In this document: positions 43,107 through 50,606 of the stretch, piece after piece
How the letters are laid out: every line of letters starts with the position of its first letter
How positions within the stretch are numbered: the first letter of the stretch is position 1
DNA from: Paratissierella sp033809995
GTDB lineage: Bacteria > Bacillota > Clostridia > Tissierellales > Tissierellaceae
DNA: 64,000 nucleotides
Assembly: GCA_033809995.1 (NCBI GenBank)
Contig: JAPXKQ010000002.1
Coordinates: 39,155 to 103,154, forward strand
Direction of reading: 5' to 3'
Notes under the pieces: generated by a model
Seen by the model: only the letters and a program-made list of their open reading frames with translations
Told to the model about the DNA's origin: nothing
Database searches by the model: none
Position numbers and translations under genes: made by a program

Positions 43107-43689
43107 TATTCTAATATCTGTAGGTCTAGGCATTTTATTGGGATATTTTGTTCTTCCTCCATCTATATCAGGTGCTACTGATATAGTAATAGATGCTGGA
43201 CTGATGATTTTATTATTTTTTGTAGGAATAGATATAGGTAGACATCAGGATGTTTTTGAAAAAATCAAAGTTATAGGGTTTAAAATTCTTCTAATACCTT
43301 TTGCAATAATATCTGGAAGCTTAATTGGAGGTATTGTAGGAGGAGTTATTTTAGATATTCCTGTAAAATATGCCAGTGCCGTAGGTTCAGGTATGGGTTG
43401 GTATACCCTATCTTCGATATTGTTGTCTAATCATTCTACCGAAATATCTACATTAGCATTTTTATCGAATGTAGTAAGAGAAATAATCGCACTTATAACA
43501 ATTCCTTTAGTGGCAAAATATATTGGGAAATATGAAGCTATTGCACCAGCTGGAGCAACAGCAATGGATACAAGTCTTCCTGTTATAGCAAGTTCAACAG
43601 ACTCAGAAATATCCATCATTGCATTTATCACTGGTGTTATATGTACAATTAGCGTACCAATTATATTACCACTAATTTTGAACTTATAA
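43090..43689 (+). CDS. LysO family transporter, C-terminal half as separate protein
   Basis: 199 residues with about six transmembrane segments (2-20, 30-47, 60-88, 95-115, 130-150, 170-198). The LMILLFFVGIDIGRHQD segment and the PVKYASAVGSGMGWYTLSSILLSNHS region, with APAGATAMDTSLPVIASSTDSE later, are LysO hallmarks. It has its own AAGGAG ribosome binding site inside the preceding gene. This is a natural split, not a frameshift remnant, since both halves have proper starts and membrane topology. Confidence 0.82.
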   Translation: MKLSLNILISVGLGILLGYFVLPPSISGATDIVIDAGLMILLFFVGIDIGRHQDVFEKIKVIGFKILLIPFAIISGSLIGGIVGGVILDIPVKYASAVGSGMGWYTLSSILLSNHSTEISTLAFLSNVVREIIALITIPLVAKYIGKYEAIAPAGATAMDTSLPVIASSTDSEISIIAFITGVICTISVPIILPLILNL

Positions 43690-43760
43690 TAATTAAAAAT
43701 TAAAGATTAAAAATTAATAATTGTAAAGCAAAAGAATTCTTAATTCTTAATTCTTAATTG
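43690..43760. repeat. AT-rich intergenic repeat with TTAATTC-type tandem words
   Basis: Begins with AATTAAAAATTAAAGATTAAAAATTAA and ends with three tandem TTAATTC words, roughly inverted relative to each other. The same end words occur at 10943-10978 and 60920-60935. It may form the 3' hairpin end of the lysO transcript. Confidence 0.6.
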
Positions 43761-43777
43761 TTTTTATGGAGGTTTAT

Positions 43778-44269
43778 ATGAATATAAGATATATTACTAA
43801 GGCAAGTTTAATTGCAGCAATTTATATAGTTTTGGTTTTAATACAAATAATACCAATTCCTTTTGCAAATCTAACATTTGGTCCAGTCCAATTAAGACTT
43901 GCTGAAGGTTTAACTTTGTTGCCTTTAGTAGAATCGGCTGCAATTCCAGGATTATTTGTTGGCTGTTTACTATCTAATTTACTATTAGCACCTTATTCTG
44001 GTTTTGGTCTTATAGATATCATAGGTGGAAGCTTAGTTACTTTAATAGCAGCTTTTCTTACTTCTAAGATGAAAAACAAATTTACTGGCATCATACCACC
44101 AGTTGTTTTAAATGGGTTAATTGTTTCTATTTGGGTATCTTATTTTACAAGAGTTCCTTACATATACACTGTTTTGGGTATAGGACTTGGTGAATTGGCT
44201 TCTGTATTGATATTTGGATCAGTTATTTTATATGTATATGAAAAAGCAACGAATATAAGAGAATGGTAA
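43778..44269 (+). CDS. queT: QueT family transporter (ECF-type substrate-binding component)
   Basis: 163 residues from the ATG at 43778, after GGAGG. Five or six transmembrane helices; signature YITKASLIAAIYIVLVLIQI, the family block TFGPVQLRLAEGLTLLPLV, and LFVGCLLSNLLL. QueT members are S components predicted to take up queuosine precursors through shared ECF energising subunits encoded elsewhere. There is no preQ1 riboswitch visible upstream; the preceding gap is repeat sequence. Substrate assignment is from the family only. Confidence 0.83.
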   Translation: MNIRYITKASLIAAIYIVLVLIQIIPIPFANLTFGPVQLRLAEGLTLLPLVESAAIPGLFVGCLLSNLLLAPYSGFGLIDIIGGSLVTLIAAFLTSKMKNKFTGIIPPVVLNGLIVSIWVSYFTRVPYIYTVLGIGLGELASVLIFGSVILYVYEKATNIREW

Positions 44270-44284
44270 TAAAGGTGAGATAAA

Positions 44285-45322
44285 ATGGAAATGTCTAAGA
44301 GAAAGAAGAAGGTCTCATTTATTTTAGGTTTATTTATTCTATTAATTATTATGGTGGTATTTTGGACAAGAAACTACTATATAAGTAGCTTAAGTCCTAT
44401 GGAAACAGAGAATCCATCATTTGTAGATATTGAAATTCCTTCAGGAAGTTCAACAAATAAAATATCTGAAATTCTATTTGATAATGGACTTATAAAAAAC
44501 AAATTAATCTTTAAATATCAGGTAAAATCTCTAAATGCTGATGGAAAATTGAAAGCTGGTAAGTATAAGTTAAAAACTGACATGGATTTAAAAAAAATCA
44601 TTGTTGAGTTAACCAACGGTGGAAGATCTGATAATACAGTTAGATTTACTATTCCGGAAGGCTATGAGCTTGAACAAATAGCCGAAAAGCTATCTAATGA
44701 GGGATTAGTAGATAAAGATAGATTTATTGAATTGGCAAGCAGTAAAAATAATTTTGAAGATAAATATGAATTTCTTAGAGAATTAGAAGATAATCAGAGC
44801 TTAGAAGGGTTTTTATTCCCTTCAACTTATGAAATCTATAAAGGTTCTAAAGAAGAAGAAATTATTTCAAAGATGTTAACTGAATTCGAAGTAATCTACA
44901 AAAAAGATGTAGCAGATAAATTAGAGGAAATGAATCTAACACTTAATGAGGCAGTGACTCTTGCCTCAATAGTTGAGAGGGAAGGCAAGGTAGATAGTGA
45001 AAGACCATTAATCTCTGCTGTATTTCATAATAGATTAGAAAAGGGTATGATGTTACAATCCTGTGCTACTGTACAATATATATTAGGGACACGAAAAGAG
45101 GTTTTGAGCACTGCAGAAACTCAAACTCCATCGCCTTATAATACCTATATTAATCAGGGATTGCCACCTGGACCAATAGCATCACCAGGAGAAAAATCAT
45201 TAATTGCAGCTATGAACCCAGCTGATGTTGATTATCTTTTCTTTGTTTTAACAGGAGCTGATGGTACCCATACTTTTACAACAAATTATAATGACCATTT
45301 ACAAGCAAAACCCAAAAATTAA
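44285..45322 (+). CDS. mltG: MltG endolytic peptidoglycan transglycosylase (YrrL)
   Basis: 345 residues: a short basic N-terminus, one transmembrane helix at about 9-28, then the YceG domain outside. The LysM-like beginning (FVDIEIPSGSSTNKISEILFDNGLI) is followed by the catalytic region TLASIVEREGKVDSERPLISAVFHNRLEKGMMLQSCATVQYILG, with the catalytic Glu in the first part, and the PYNTYINQGLPPGPIASPG motif. It cleaves nascent glycan strands and may set their length. Position before trmR-trhP-udk matches Bacillus yrrL-yrrM-yrrO-udk. Confidence 0.94.
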   Translation: MEMSKRKKKVSFILGLFILLIIMVVFWTRNYYISSLSPMETENPSFVDIEIPSGSSTNKISEILFDNGLIKNKLIFKYQVKSLNADGKLKAGKYKLKTDMDLKKIIVELTNGGRSDNTVRFTIPEGYELEQIAEKLSNEGLVDKDRFIELASSKNNFEDKYEFLRELEDNQSLEGFLFPSTYEIYKGSKEEEIISKMLTEFEVIYKKDVADKLEEMNLTLNEAVTLASIVEREGKVDSERPLISAVFHNRLEKGMMLQSCATVQYILGTRKEVLSTAETQTPSPYNTYINQGLPPGPIASPGEKSLIAAMNPADVDYLFFVLTGADGTHTFTTNYNDHLQAKPKN

Positions 45323-45347
45323 TAGGTGGAAACACCTATTATTTTGT
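45321..45347 (+). terminator. Intrinsic terminator at the mltG end
   Basis: AATAGGTG (45321-45328), a GAAA tetraloop and CACCTATT (45333-45340) followed by ATTTTGTG. The stop codon lies in the 5' arm. Confidence 0.75.
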
Positions 45348-45414
45348 GTTAATTAATAGTTTGTAATTTGATTATTAATTATGTGTCAAATAATCTCTTC
45401 TTTTGAGACCCTTG

Positions 45415-45462
45415 AGACTGATCCAAATAATTGTGAATTGTGCATTGTGAACTGTGAATTGA
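45415..45462. repeat. Solo half of the 118-bp repeat family
   Basis: GATCCAAATAATTGTGAATTGTG and following TTGTGAACTGTGAATTGAT words correspond to the right-hand ends of the elements at 38454-38571 and 47991-48109. The left half is missing. It lies between mltG and trmR. Confidence 0.65.
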
Positions 45463-45479
45463 TTATAAAGGATGATAAA

Positions 45480-46127
45480 ATGAGCAATATAAATGAAGAA
45501 TATATAGAGGAATATATAAGAAATATAACACCTGAAAATAATGATTATCTTAAGAAATTAGAAAGGTATGCAGAAGAAAATCATGTACCAATAATAGAAC
45601 CAGAAGTGGCACAGTTGTTAAAGGTCCTTTTAAAATCAAAAGGTTCCCAAAATATTTTAGAAGTCGGTACTGCAATTGGGTACTCTGCATTGATTATGGC
45701 TGAAGCAACTGACGGAAATTCTATGATTACAACTATAGAGCGTAATAAAGATATGATAAAATTAGCTCAAGATAACATATCAAAAACCCCCTATGAAAAT
45801 AGAATAAAGATAATTGAAGGGGAAGCTGAAGAAATACTTCCAAATTTAAATGAAATCTATGATTTTATATTTTTAGATGCAGCTAAGGGACAGTATTTAG
45901 AATTCTTTAATTATTTGATTAAGTTTTTAAAGCCGGGAGGACTCTTGGTTTCGGACAATGTATTGTTTAAAGGAATGGTTGCCACTGATTCTCTAGTTGT
46001 TAGAAGAAAGAAAACTATAGTAAAGAGACTAAGAAGTTTTTTAAAATATATTAATGAGATAGAAGGCTATACTTCATGTGTTATACCCTTAGGGGATGGT
46101 GTAGCTATTACATATAAGGAGGAGTGA
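45480..46127 (+). CDS. trmR: TrmR-type tRNA 5-hydroxyuridine O-methyltransferase (YrrM)
   Basis: 215 residues from the ATG at 45480 (AAAGGATGA upstream); a longer frame would include repeat DNA. SAM-binding motif ILEVGTAIGYSALIMAE (about residues 59-75), the acidic ribose-binding segment ITTIERNKDMIKLA, the metal-binding IFLDAAKGQY and the YSDNVLF-like VSDNVLFKG. The catechol-O-methyltransferase-type fold and the gene order mltG-trmR-U32 peptidase-udk identify it as the YrrM/TrmR family, which methylates ho5U34 to mo5U34 in tRNA in Bacillus. Confidence 0.88.
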   Translation: MSNINEEYIEEYIRNITPENNDYLKKLERYAEENHVPIIEPEVAQLLKVLLKSKGSQNILEVGTAIGYSALIMAEATDGNSMITTIERNKDMIKLAQDNISKTPYENRIKIIEGEAEEILPNLNEIYDFIFLDAAKGQYLEFFNYLIKFLKPGGLLVSDNVLFKGMVATDSLVVRRKKTIVKRLRSFLKYINEIEGYTSCVIPLGDGVAITYKEE

Positions 46128-46131
46128 CTAA

Positions 46132-47361
46132 ATGGGTAGAGTAGAGCTACTAGCACCAGCAGGAGATTTAGAGAAGCTAAAGATGGCAATTATTTATGGT
46201 GCTGATGCAGTATATCTTGGAGGAGAAGCTTTTGGACTTAGAAAGGCTTCTAAAAATTTTACACTTAAGGATATAGAAGAAGGTGTAAAATTCGCTCATG
46301 AAAGAGATAAAAAGGTTTATGTAACTTTAAATATCGTGCCTCATAATGAAGATTTAGAAGGATTAGAAGATTATGTAATTAGTTTAAAACAAATAAATGT
46401 TGATGCAGTTATAGTATCTGATCCAGGTATGTTTACTATAATCAAGAGAACTGTACCCGATATGCCTATACACATTAGTACTCAGGCTAGTGTAACAAAC
46501 TATGAAACCATTATGTTCTGGTACAATCTAGGTGTAAGAAGGGTTGTTTTGGCAAGGGAATTGTCCCTAAAGGAAATTGAAGACATTACAAAGAAAATCC
46601 CTGATGATTTGGAAATAGAAGCATTTGTACATGGTGCAATGTGTATGTCATACTCTGGAAGATGTTTAATTAGTAACTATATGACTGGTAGAGATGCTAA
46701 CAGAGGTGATTGTGCACATCCCTGTAGATATAAATATTATGTTGTTGAAGAAAAAAGACCAGGGGAGTATTTCCCCGTTGAAGAACATGAAGAGGGAACT
46801 TTTATTTTTAACTCAAAAGATCTTTGCATGATAGAACATATTCCTGAGTTAATTAAAGCAGGAATTAGGAGTTTTAAAATCGAAGGAAGGGTTAAATCTT
46901 CATATTATGTTGCCACAGTCATAAGGTCTTATAGGATGGCTATAGATGAATATTATAAGAATCCAGAAGGATATAGATATAATGAAAAGTGGCTTGAAGA
47001 AATTGAAAAAGTAAGCTATAGGGATTTTACAACAGGATTTTATTATGGGAGGCCAGATTATAAATCATTAAATTATGAAACAAGTTCATATATTAGGGGC
47101 TATGATTTTGTGGGCATGATTTTAGACTACGATGAGAAATCTGGAATTGCCACCATAGAACAAAGAAATAGAATGTTTGTTGGAGAAGAGATAGAAATAT
47201 TTGGTCCCAATGTAAATCACTTTTCGCAAAAAATTGAAAATATGTGGGATGAAGAAGGAAATCCAATAGACGTAGCACCACATCCCCAACAGATCATAAA
47301 GATGAAAATGAACAATAAAGTAGATAGATTTTATCTAATAAGAAAAGAAAGAGAGGATTGA
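46132..47361 (+). CDS. trhP: TrhP-type U32 peptidase family tRNA hydroxylation protein (YrrO)
   Basis: 409 residues of the U32 collagenase-like family. LLAPAGDLEKLKMAIIYGADAVYLGGEAFGLR at the start, IHISTQASVTNY, and the Cys cluster EAFVHGAMCMSYSGRCLISNYM...NRGDCAHPCRYKY, which in relatives binds an Fe-S cluster. In Bacillus and E. coli such proteins install 5-hydroxyuridine at tRNA position 34 using prephenate-derived chemistry. It follows trmR by 4 bp, so hydroxylation and methylation enzymes are co-expressed. One copy is present here; Bacillus has a tandem pair. Confidence 0.88.
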   Translation: MGRVELLAPAGDLEKLKMAIIYGADAVYLGGEAFGLRKASKNFTLKDIEEGVKFAHERDKKVYVTLNIVPHNEDLEGLEDYVISLKQINVDAVIVSDPGMFTIIKRTVPDMPIHISTQASVTNYETIMFWYNLGVRRVVLARELSLKEIEDITKKIPDDLEIEAFVHGAMCMSYSGRCLISNYMTGRDANRGDCAHPCRYKYYVVEEKRPGEYFPVEEHEEGTFIFNSKDLCMIEHIPELIKAGIRSFKIEGRVKSSYYVATVIRSYRMAIDEYYKNPEGYRYNEKWLEEIEKVSYRDFTTGFYYGRPDYKSLNYETSSYIRGYDFVGMILDYDEKSGIATIEQRNRMFVGEEIEIFGPNVNHFSQKIENMWDEEGNPIDVAPHPQQIIKMKMNNKVDRFYLIRKERED

Positions 47362-47366
47362 TAAAT

Positions 47367-47987
47367 ATGAAGAGTCCAATTATAATTGGAATATCTGGAG
47401 GGACAGGCTCTGGTAAATCCACGGTTACAAAAGAGATTTTAAAGGAGATAACAGAAAAAAACGTAGCTATAATTGAACAGGATTCATATTATAAGGACCA
47501 GAGCAATCTATCTTTCGAAGAAAGAGTTAAAACCAACTATGATCATCCTTTTGCCTTTGACAATGAATTATTAATTAAACATCTAAAGGATTTAATAAAT
47601 CGTAAGGCAATAGATAAGCCTATATATGACTTTGAAATTCATAATAGAAAAAAAGAAACTGAAAAAGTTGAGCCTAAAGATATTATTATTCTTGAAGGGA
47701 TTTTGATTTTATTTGAAGAAGAAATCCGAGATTTATTAGATATTAAAATTTTTGTTGACACAGACTCGGATGTAAGGGTTATTAGAAGAATACTCCGGGA
47801 TATAAAAGATAGAGGCAGAACTTTAGATTCTGTTATATTACAATATATGGGTACAGTAAGACCAGCTCATTTGCAATTTGTTGAACCCACAAAACGATAT
47901 GCAGATATTATAATTCCTGAAGGCGGTTATAATAAAGTAGCAATCGATATTATAGTTGCAAAGATAAATGAAATCATTAATAAATAG
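47367..47987 (+). CDS. udk: Uridine kinase
   Basis: 206 residues from the ATG at 47367 with GAGG upstream. P-loop GISGGTGSGKSTVTKEI (about residues 7-23), IEQDSYYKD, the nucleoside-binding YDHPFAFDNELL and PIYDFEIHNRKKE, and FVDTDSDVRVIRRILRDIKDRGR as lid. It phosphorylates uridine and cytidine for pyrimidine salvage. It ends the mltG-trmR-trhP-udk group in the conserved order. A repeat element follows directly after the stop. Confidence 0.96.
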   Translation: MKSPIIIGISGGTGSGKSTVTKEILKEITEKNVAIIEQDSYYKDQSNLSFEERVKTNYDHPFAFDNELLIKHLKDLINRKAIDKPIYDFEIHNRKKETEKVEPKDIIILEGILILFEEEIRDLLDIKIFVDTDSDVRVIRRILRDIKDRGRTLDSVILQYMGTVRPAHLQFVEPTKRYADIIIPEGGYNKVAIDIIVAKINEIINK

Positions 47988-47990
47988 AAG

Positions 47991-48109
47991 AATTCACAAT
48001 TCACAATGCACAAATCACAATTGTGAAAGCGGAAGGCTAGGGTCTAAATTAGAAGGCTCAATAGTATGACCCAAATAACTGTGAACTGTGAACTGTGCAT
48101 TGTGAATTG
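47991..48109. repeat. 119-bp intergenic repeat with inverted termini (copy 2)
   Basis: Nearly identical to the element at 38454-38571, differing at scattered positions only. Left end AATTCACAATTCACAATGCAC and right end GTGCATTGTGAATTG are inverted complements, like a small non-autonomous element. It separates udk from the PBP gene. Confidence 0.82.
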
Positions 48110-48112
48110 ACG

Positions 48113-48160
48113 AGTATATTCTCCCCATAGGTTGCCAATACTAACTTATGGGGGGTTTTT
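48113..48160 (+). promoter_or_regulatory. Terminator-like hairpin containing the SD of the PBP gene, with a possible forespore-type promoter
   Basis: CCCCATAGGTT (48123-48133) pairs with AACTTATGGGG (48143-48153), one G-T pair. The SD GGGGGG overlaps the 3' arm and TTTTT touches the ATG at 48161. AGTATA (48113-48118), 17 nt and CAATACTA (48136-48143) resembles a sigma-G-type promoter; starting there the transcript would lack the 5' arm. Confidence 0.55.
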
Positions 48161-49819
48161 ATGGAAAATAATGATAATAAAAAAATATTTAAAAAAAGAC
48201 TTATCATACTAGGGGTTTATGCCACAATCTTTTCTTTGCTACTGGGCTTCAGACTTTATTTTATTCAAATATATAAAAATCCTGTTTACTCTGAACAAGC
48301 ACTAAAACAAAGGGGAAGGGAAATCTCCTTATCTCCAAAAAGAGGAATAATATATGATAGAAATCTTGTGCCTTTAACCAATACTAAAAGTACACAGAGC
48401 ATTATATTAACAAATGATATACTAAAATATAATGAACACATGTTAAATATAGTCTTAGAATATACATCCTTAGATAAGCATGAAATATTGGATTTAATTA
48501 ATTCCAATGATGATATCATTCAAATACCTTTAAAGAACAATATAAGGATAGATAACAAACCTCTAAATGTATTTTTAGTCGATGTTGTAGAGAGATATTC
48601 AGACAATAACCTTTTATCTCATGTAATTGGATACGTAAATAAAAAAGATAATTATGGTGAATCAGGGATTGAGAAAGTTTATGATGAATTTTTACAAAAT
48701 ACAGAAAAAAAATCTCTTTTTATAGAGTACGACAAAAGTCATTCTATGATATTAGGTGGTGCTGAATTTGTAAGTGAAACAACTGATCCCAACAATCCAA
48801 CAGGAGTAAAACTTACTATAGATTATAATATTCAAGAAAGTGTAGAGAGTATTCTAGATGAAGATAATATCAATGGTGCTGTAATAGTAACAGAAGTTGA
48901 TACAGGAAAAATTTTAACGATTTGCTCAAGGCCCAATTATAATCAAGAAAAAGTTGAATATTATTTAGACAGTACTGATATGGCTTTATACAATAAAGCA
49001 ATTCAAGTTGGTTATCCTCCTGGTTCAATTTTTAAGACAGTGGTTTTACTAACTGCTTTTGAAGAAGAAATTGATTTATTTGATAAAGAATATTATTGCA
49101 AGGGCTATGAAGATATTCGAAATGTAAGGATAAAATGCACAGGTGAACATGGATATTTAAATTTAAAAGAAGGATTCGAAAGGTCCTGTAATTCAGTATT
49201 TATACAATTAGGAAAACAATTAGGTGGTAAAAAGATTATTGAAATGGCTGAAAAATTGAACTTTGGCTCAAAGATAAATATAGGTTTGCTTGAAGAAGTA
49301 GGTGGAAAATTACCAAAAGGTGATGAACTTTTAGGACCAGCTATAGGAAATATTTCTATAGGCCAAGGAAAAATTGAGGTTACACCTTTGCAAATAGCAA
49401 ATCTAATGACTATAATAGCCAATAAAGGAGTACAAAAGCATTTAACTTTAGTGGAGGGTATCACTAATAAAGATGGAGTTGTTATAAAAGAGTATAATAG
49501 AGAAGATGATAAAAGGGTTTTATCTGTATCATCTAGTGAATTAGCAATGGAATACTTAAATAGTGTTGTTGAAAATGGAACAGGAAAAGAACTTGATTTG
49601 TATGAAGTAGGCGGAGGGGGAGGAAAAACTGGTTCAGCTGAAGCAATTTTAAATAAAAGCAATACTATTCATGGTTGGTTTGCAGGATATTTTCCTAAGA
49701 ATAATCCAAAATATGTGATAACAGTATTAGTCGAAGAAGGACACTCAGGTTCAAAATCTGCAGCTCCTATTTTTGAAAAAATTGCAAAAGAAATAAATAA
49801 AATATATCCTTTGTACTAG
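48161..49819 (+). CDS. Class B penicillin-binding protein (transpeptidase), probably sporulation-associated
   Basis: 552 residues. One N-terminal transmembrane helix (about 14-34), a dimerisation region (KQRGREISLSPKRGIIYDRNLVPL) and a transpeptidase domain with all three motifs: the SxxK nucleophile S289 in GSIFKT, SxN at 342-344 (SCN) and KTG at 489-491. It is shorter than FtsI/SpoVD (no C-terminal PASTA domains). Neighbouring sigK and the sigma-G-like promoter upstream suggest a sporulation role such as spore wall synthesis, but this is inference. Its SD lies within a hairpin stem. Confidence 0.85.
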   Translation: MENNDNKKIFKKRLIILGVYATIFSLLLGFRLYFIQIYKNPVYSEQALKQRGREISLSPKRGIIYDRNLVPLTNTKSTQSIILTNDILKYNEHMLNIVLEYTSLDKHEILDLINSNDDIIQIPLKNNIRIDNKPLNVFLVDVVERYSDNNLLSHVIGYVNKKDNYGESGIEKVYDEFLQNTEKKSLFIEYDKSHSMILGGAEFVSETTDPNNPTGVKLTIDYNIQESVESILDEDNINGAVIVTEVDTGKILTICSRPNYNQEKVEYYLDSTDMALYNKAIQVGYPPGSIFKTVVLLTAFEEEIDLFDKEYYCKGYEDIRNVRIKCTGEHGYLNLKEGFERSCNSVFIQLGKQLGGKKIIEMAEKLNFGSKINIGLLEEVGGKLPKGDELLGPAIGNISIGQGKIEVTPLQIANLMTIIANKGVQKHLTLVEGITNKDGVVIKEYNREDDKRVLSVSSSELAMEYLNSVVENGTGKELDLYEVGGGGGKTGSAEAILNKSNTIHGWFAGYFPKNNPKYVITVLVEEGHSGSKSAAPIFEKIAKEINKIYPLY

Positions 49820-49831
49820 CACAAGAATTTA

Positions 49832-49870
49832 CCCTCAATCATATAATTAATCATTGGGGGTGCTTTTTTT
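49832..49870 (+). promoter_or_regulatory. Terminator-like hairpin containing the SD of sigK, with a mother-cell-type -10
   Basis: ACCCTCAAT (49831-49839) pairs with ATTGGGGGT (49853-49861), one G-T pair, followed by GCTTTTTTT and the ATG at 49871. The SD GGGGGTG is in the 3' arm. CATATAAT (49840-49847) lies in the loop and resembles a sigma-E/K -10; an AC 17 nt upstream fits the sigma-K -35. Confidence 0.6.
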
Positions 49871-50575
49871 ATGGATAAATTAATTATTCTTTTATTAAAT
49901 GTTTTTCTAAGGCCGTTTGTTGTCCTTTGTGGCTATATGATAAATTCAAATTCATTCCCAAAACCTTTAGAAAAGGATGAAGAGGAATATTATTTAACTG
50001 CCTATCATAATGGTTCAGAGGATGCAAAAAAAATTCTTATAGAAAGGAATTTAAGATTAGTTGCTCATATAGTAAAAAAGTATAATAATACAGGGAAGGA
50101 TATAGATGATTTAATATCAATTGGTACTATTGGGCTTATTAAAGCAATTTCAACTTTTAATCCTAATAAGGGTACAAGACTTGCAACATATGCTGCACGA
50201 TGCATAGAAAATGAGATTTTAATGACTATAAGGTCATCTAAAAAATTAAAAATAGAATTATCCTTACATGAACCTATTGGAACTGATAAAGAAGGAAATG
50301 AAATAAATCTTCTTGATATATTAGGCTCAGATGTAGATCAAATACTTGACGAAGTAGAACTTAGGATACAAACAAAGAGATTATATAAGGCTATTAATGA
50401 AGTTTTAAAATCCAGAGAAAAGGTAATTATTGAATTAAGATATGGTTTGGTAGATGGTGATTGTAAGACTCAACGTGAAATAGCGGCTCTTCTTGGTATC
50501 TCTAGATCCTATGTATCAAGAATCGAATCAAGGGCTATTGAAAAATTAAATAAAGCAATGTGTAAATATGCATGA
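49871..50575 (+). CDS. sigK: Pro-sigma-K, late mother-cell sporulation sigma factor
   Basis: 234 residues. The first ~21 residues (MDKLIILLLNVFLRPFVVLC) form a hydrophobic pro-sequence, then YMINSNSFPKPLEKDEEEYY matches the mature start of sigma-K. Region 2: NLRLVAHIVKKYNNTGKDIDDLISIGTIGLIKAI and TYAARCIENEILMTIR; region 4: TQREIAALLGISRSYVSRIESRAIEKL. The gene is uninterrupted, with no skin element. Retention of the pro-sequence means regulated proteolysis (SpoIVFB type) is expected. Its SD is inside a hairpin that abuts the ATG. Confidence 0.96.
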   Translation: MDKLIILLLNVFLRPFVVLCGYMINSNSFPKPLEKDEEEYYLTAYHNGSEDAKKILIERNLRLVAHIVKKYNNTGKDIDDLISIGTIGLIKAISTFNPNKGTRLATYAARCIENEILMTIRSSKKLKIELSLHEPIGTDKEGNEINLLDILGSDVDQILDEVELRIQTKRLYKAINEVLKSREKVIIELRYGLVDGDCKTQREIAALLGISRSYVSRIESRAIEKLNKAMCKYA

Positions 50576-50606
50576 AAAAAGAGACTCTAGTGAGCCTCTT
50601 TTTTTC
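50575..50606. terminator. Bidirectional terminator between sigK and the YhcN-type gene
   Basis: AAAAAAGAG-A-CTC (50575-50587), a TAGT loop, and GAG-C-CTCTTTTTTT (50592-50605). T-runs are present on both strands, so it can serve both convergent genes. Confidence 0.85.

Noticed and set aside
42807..43689. Frameshifted lysO pseudogene
   Set aside because: Both halves have own ribosome binding sites, sensible membrane topology and a short overlap, typical of a natural split.
43690..43777. preQ1 riboswitch before queT
   Set aside because: The gap is made of AT-rich repeat words; no conserved preQ1 aptamer pattern is visible.
49105..49662. 185-codon minus-strand frame inside the PBP gene
   Set aside because: Shadow frame over the transpeptidase domain with Pro/Ser-rich composition and no start signal.
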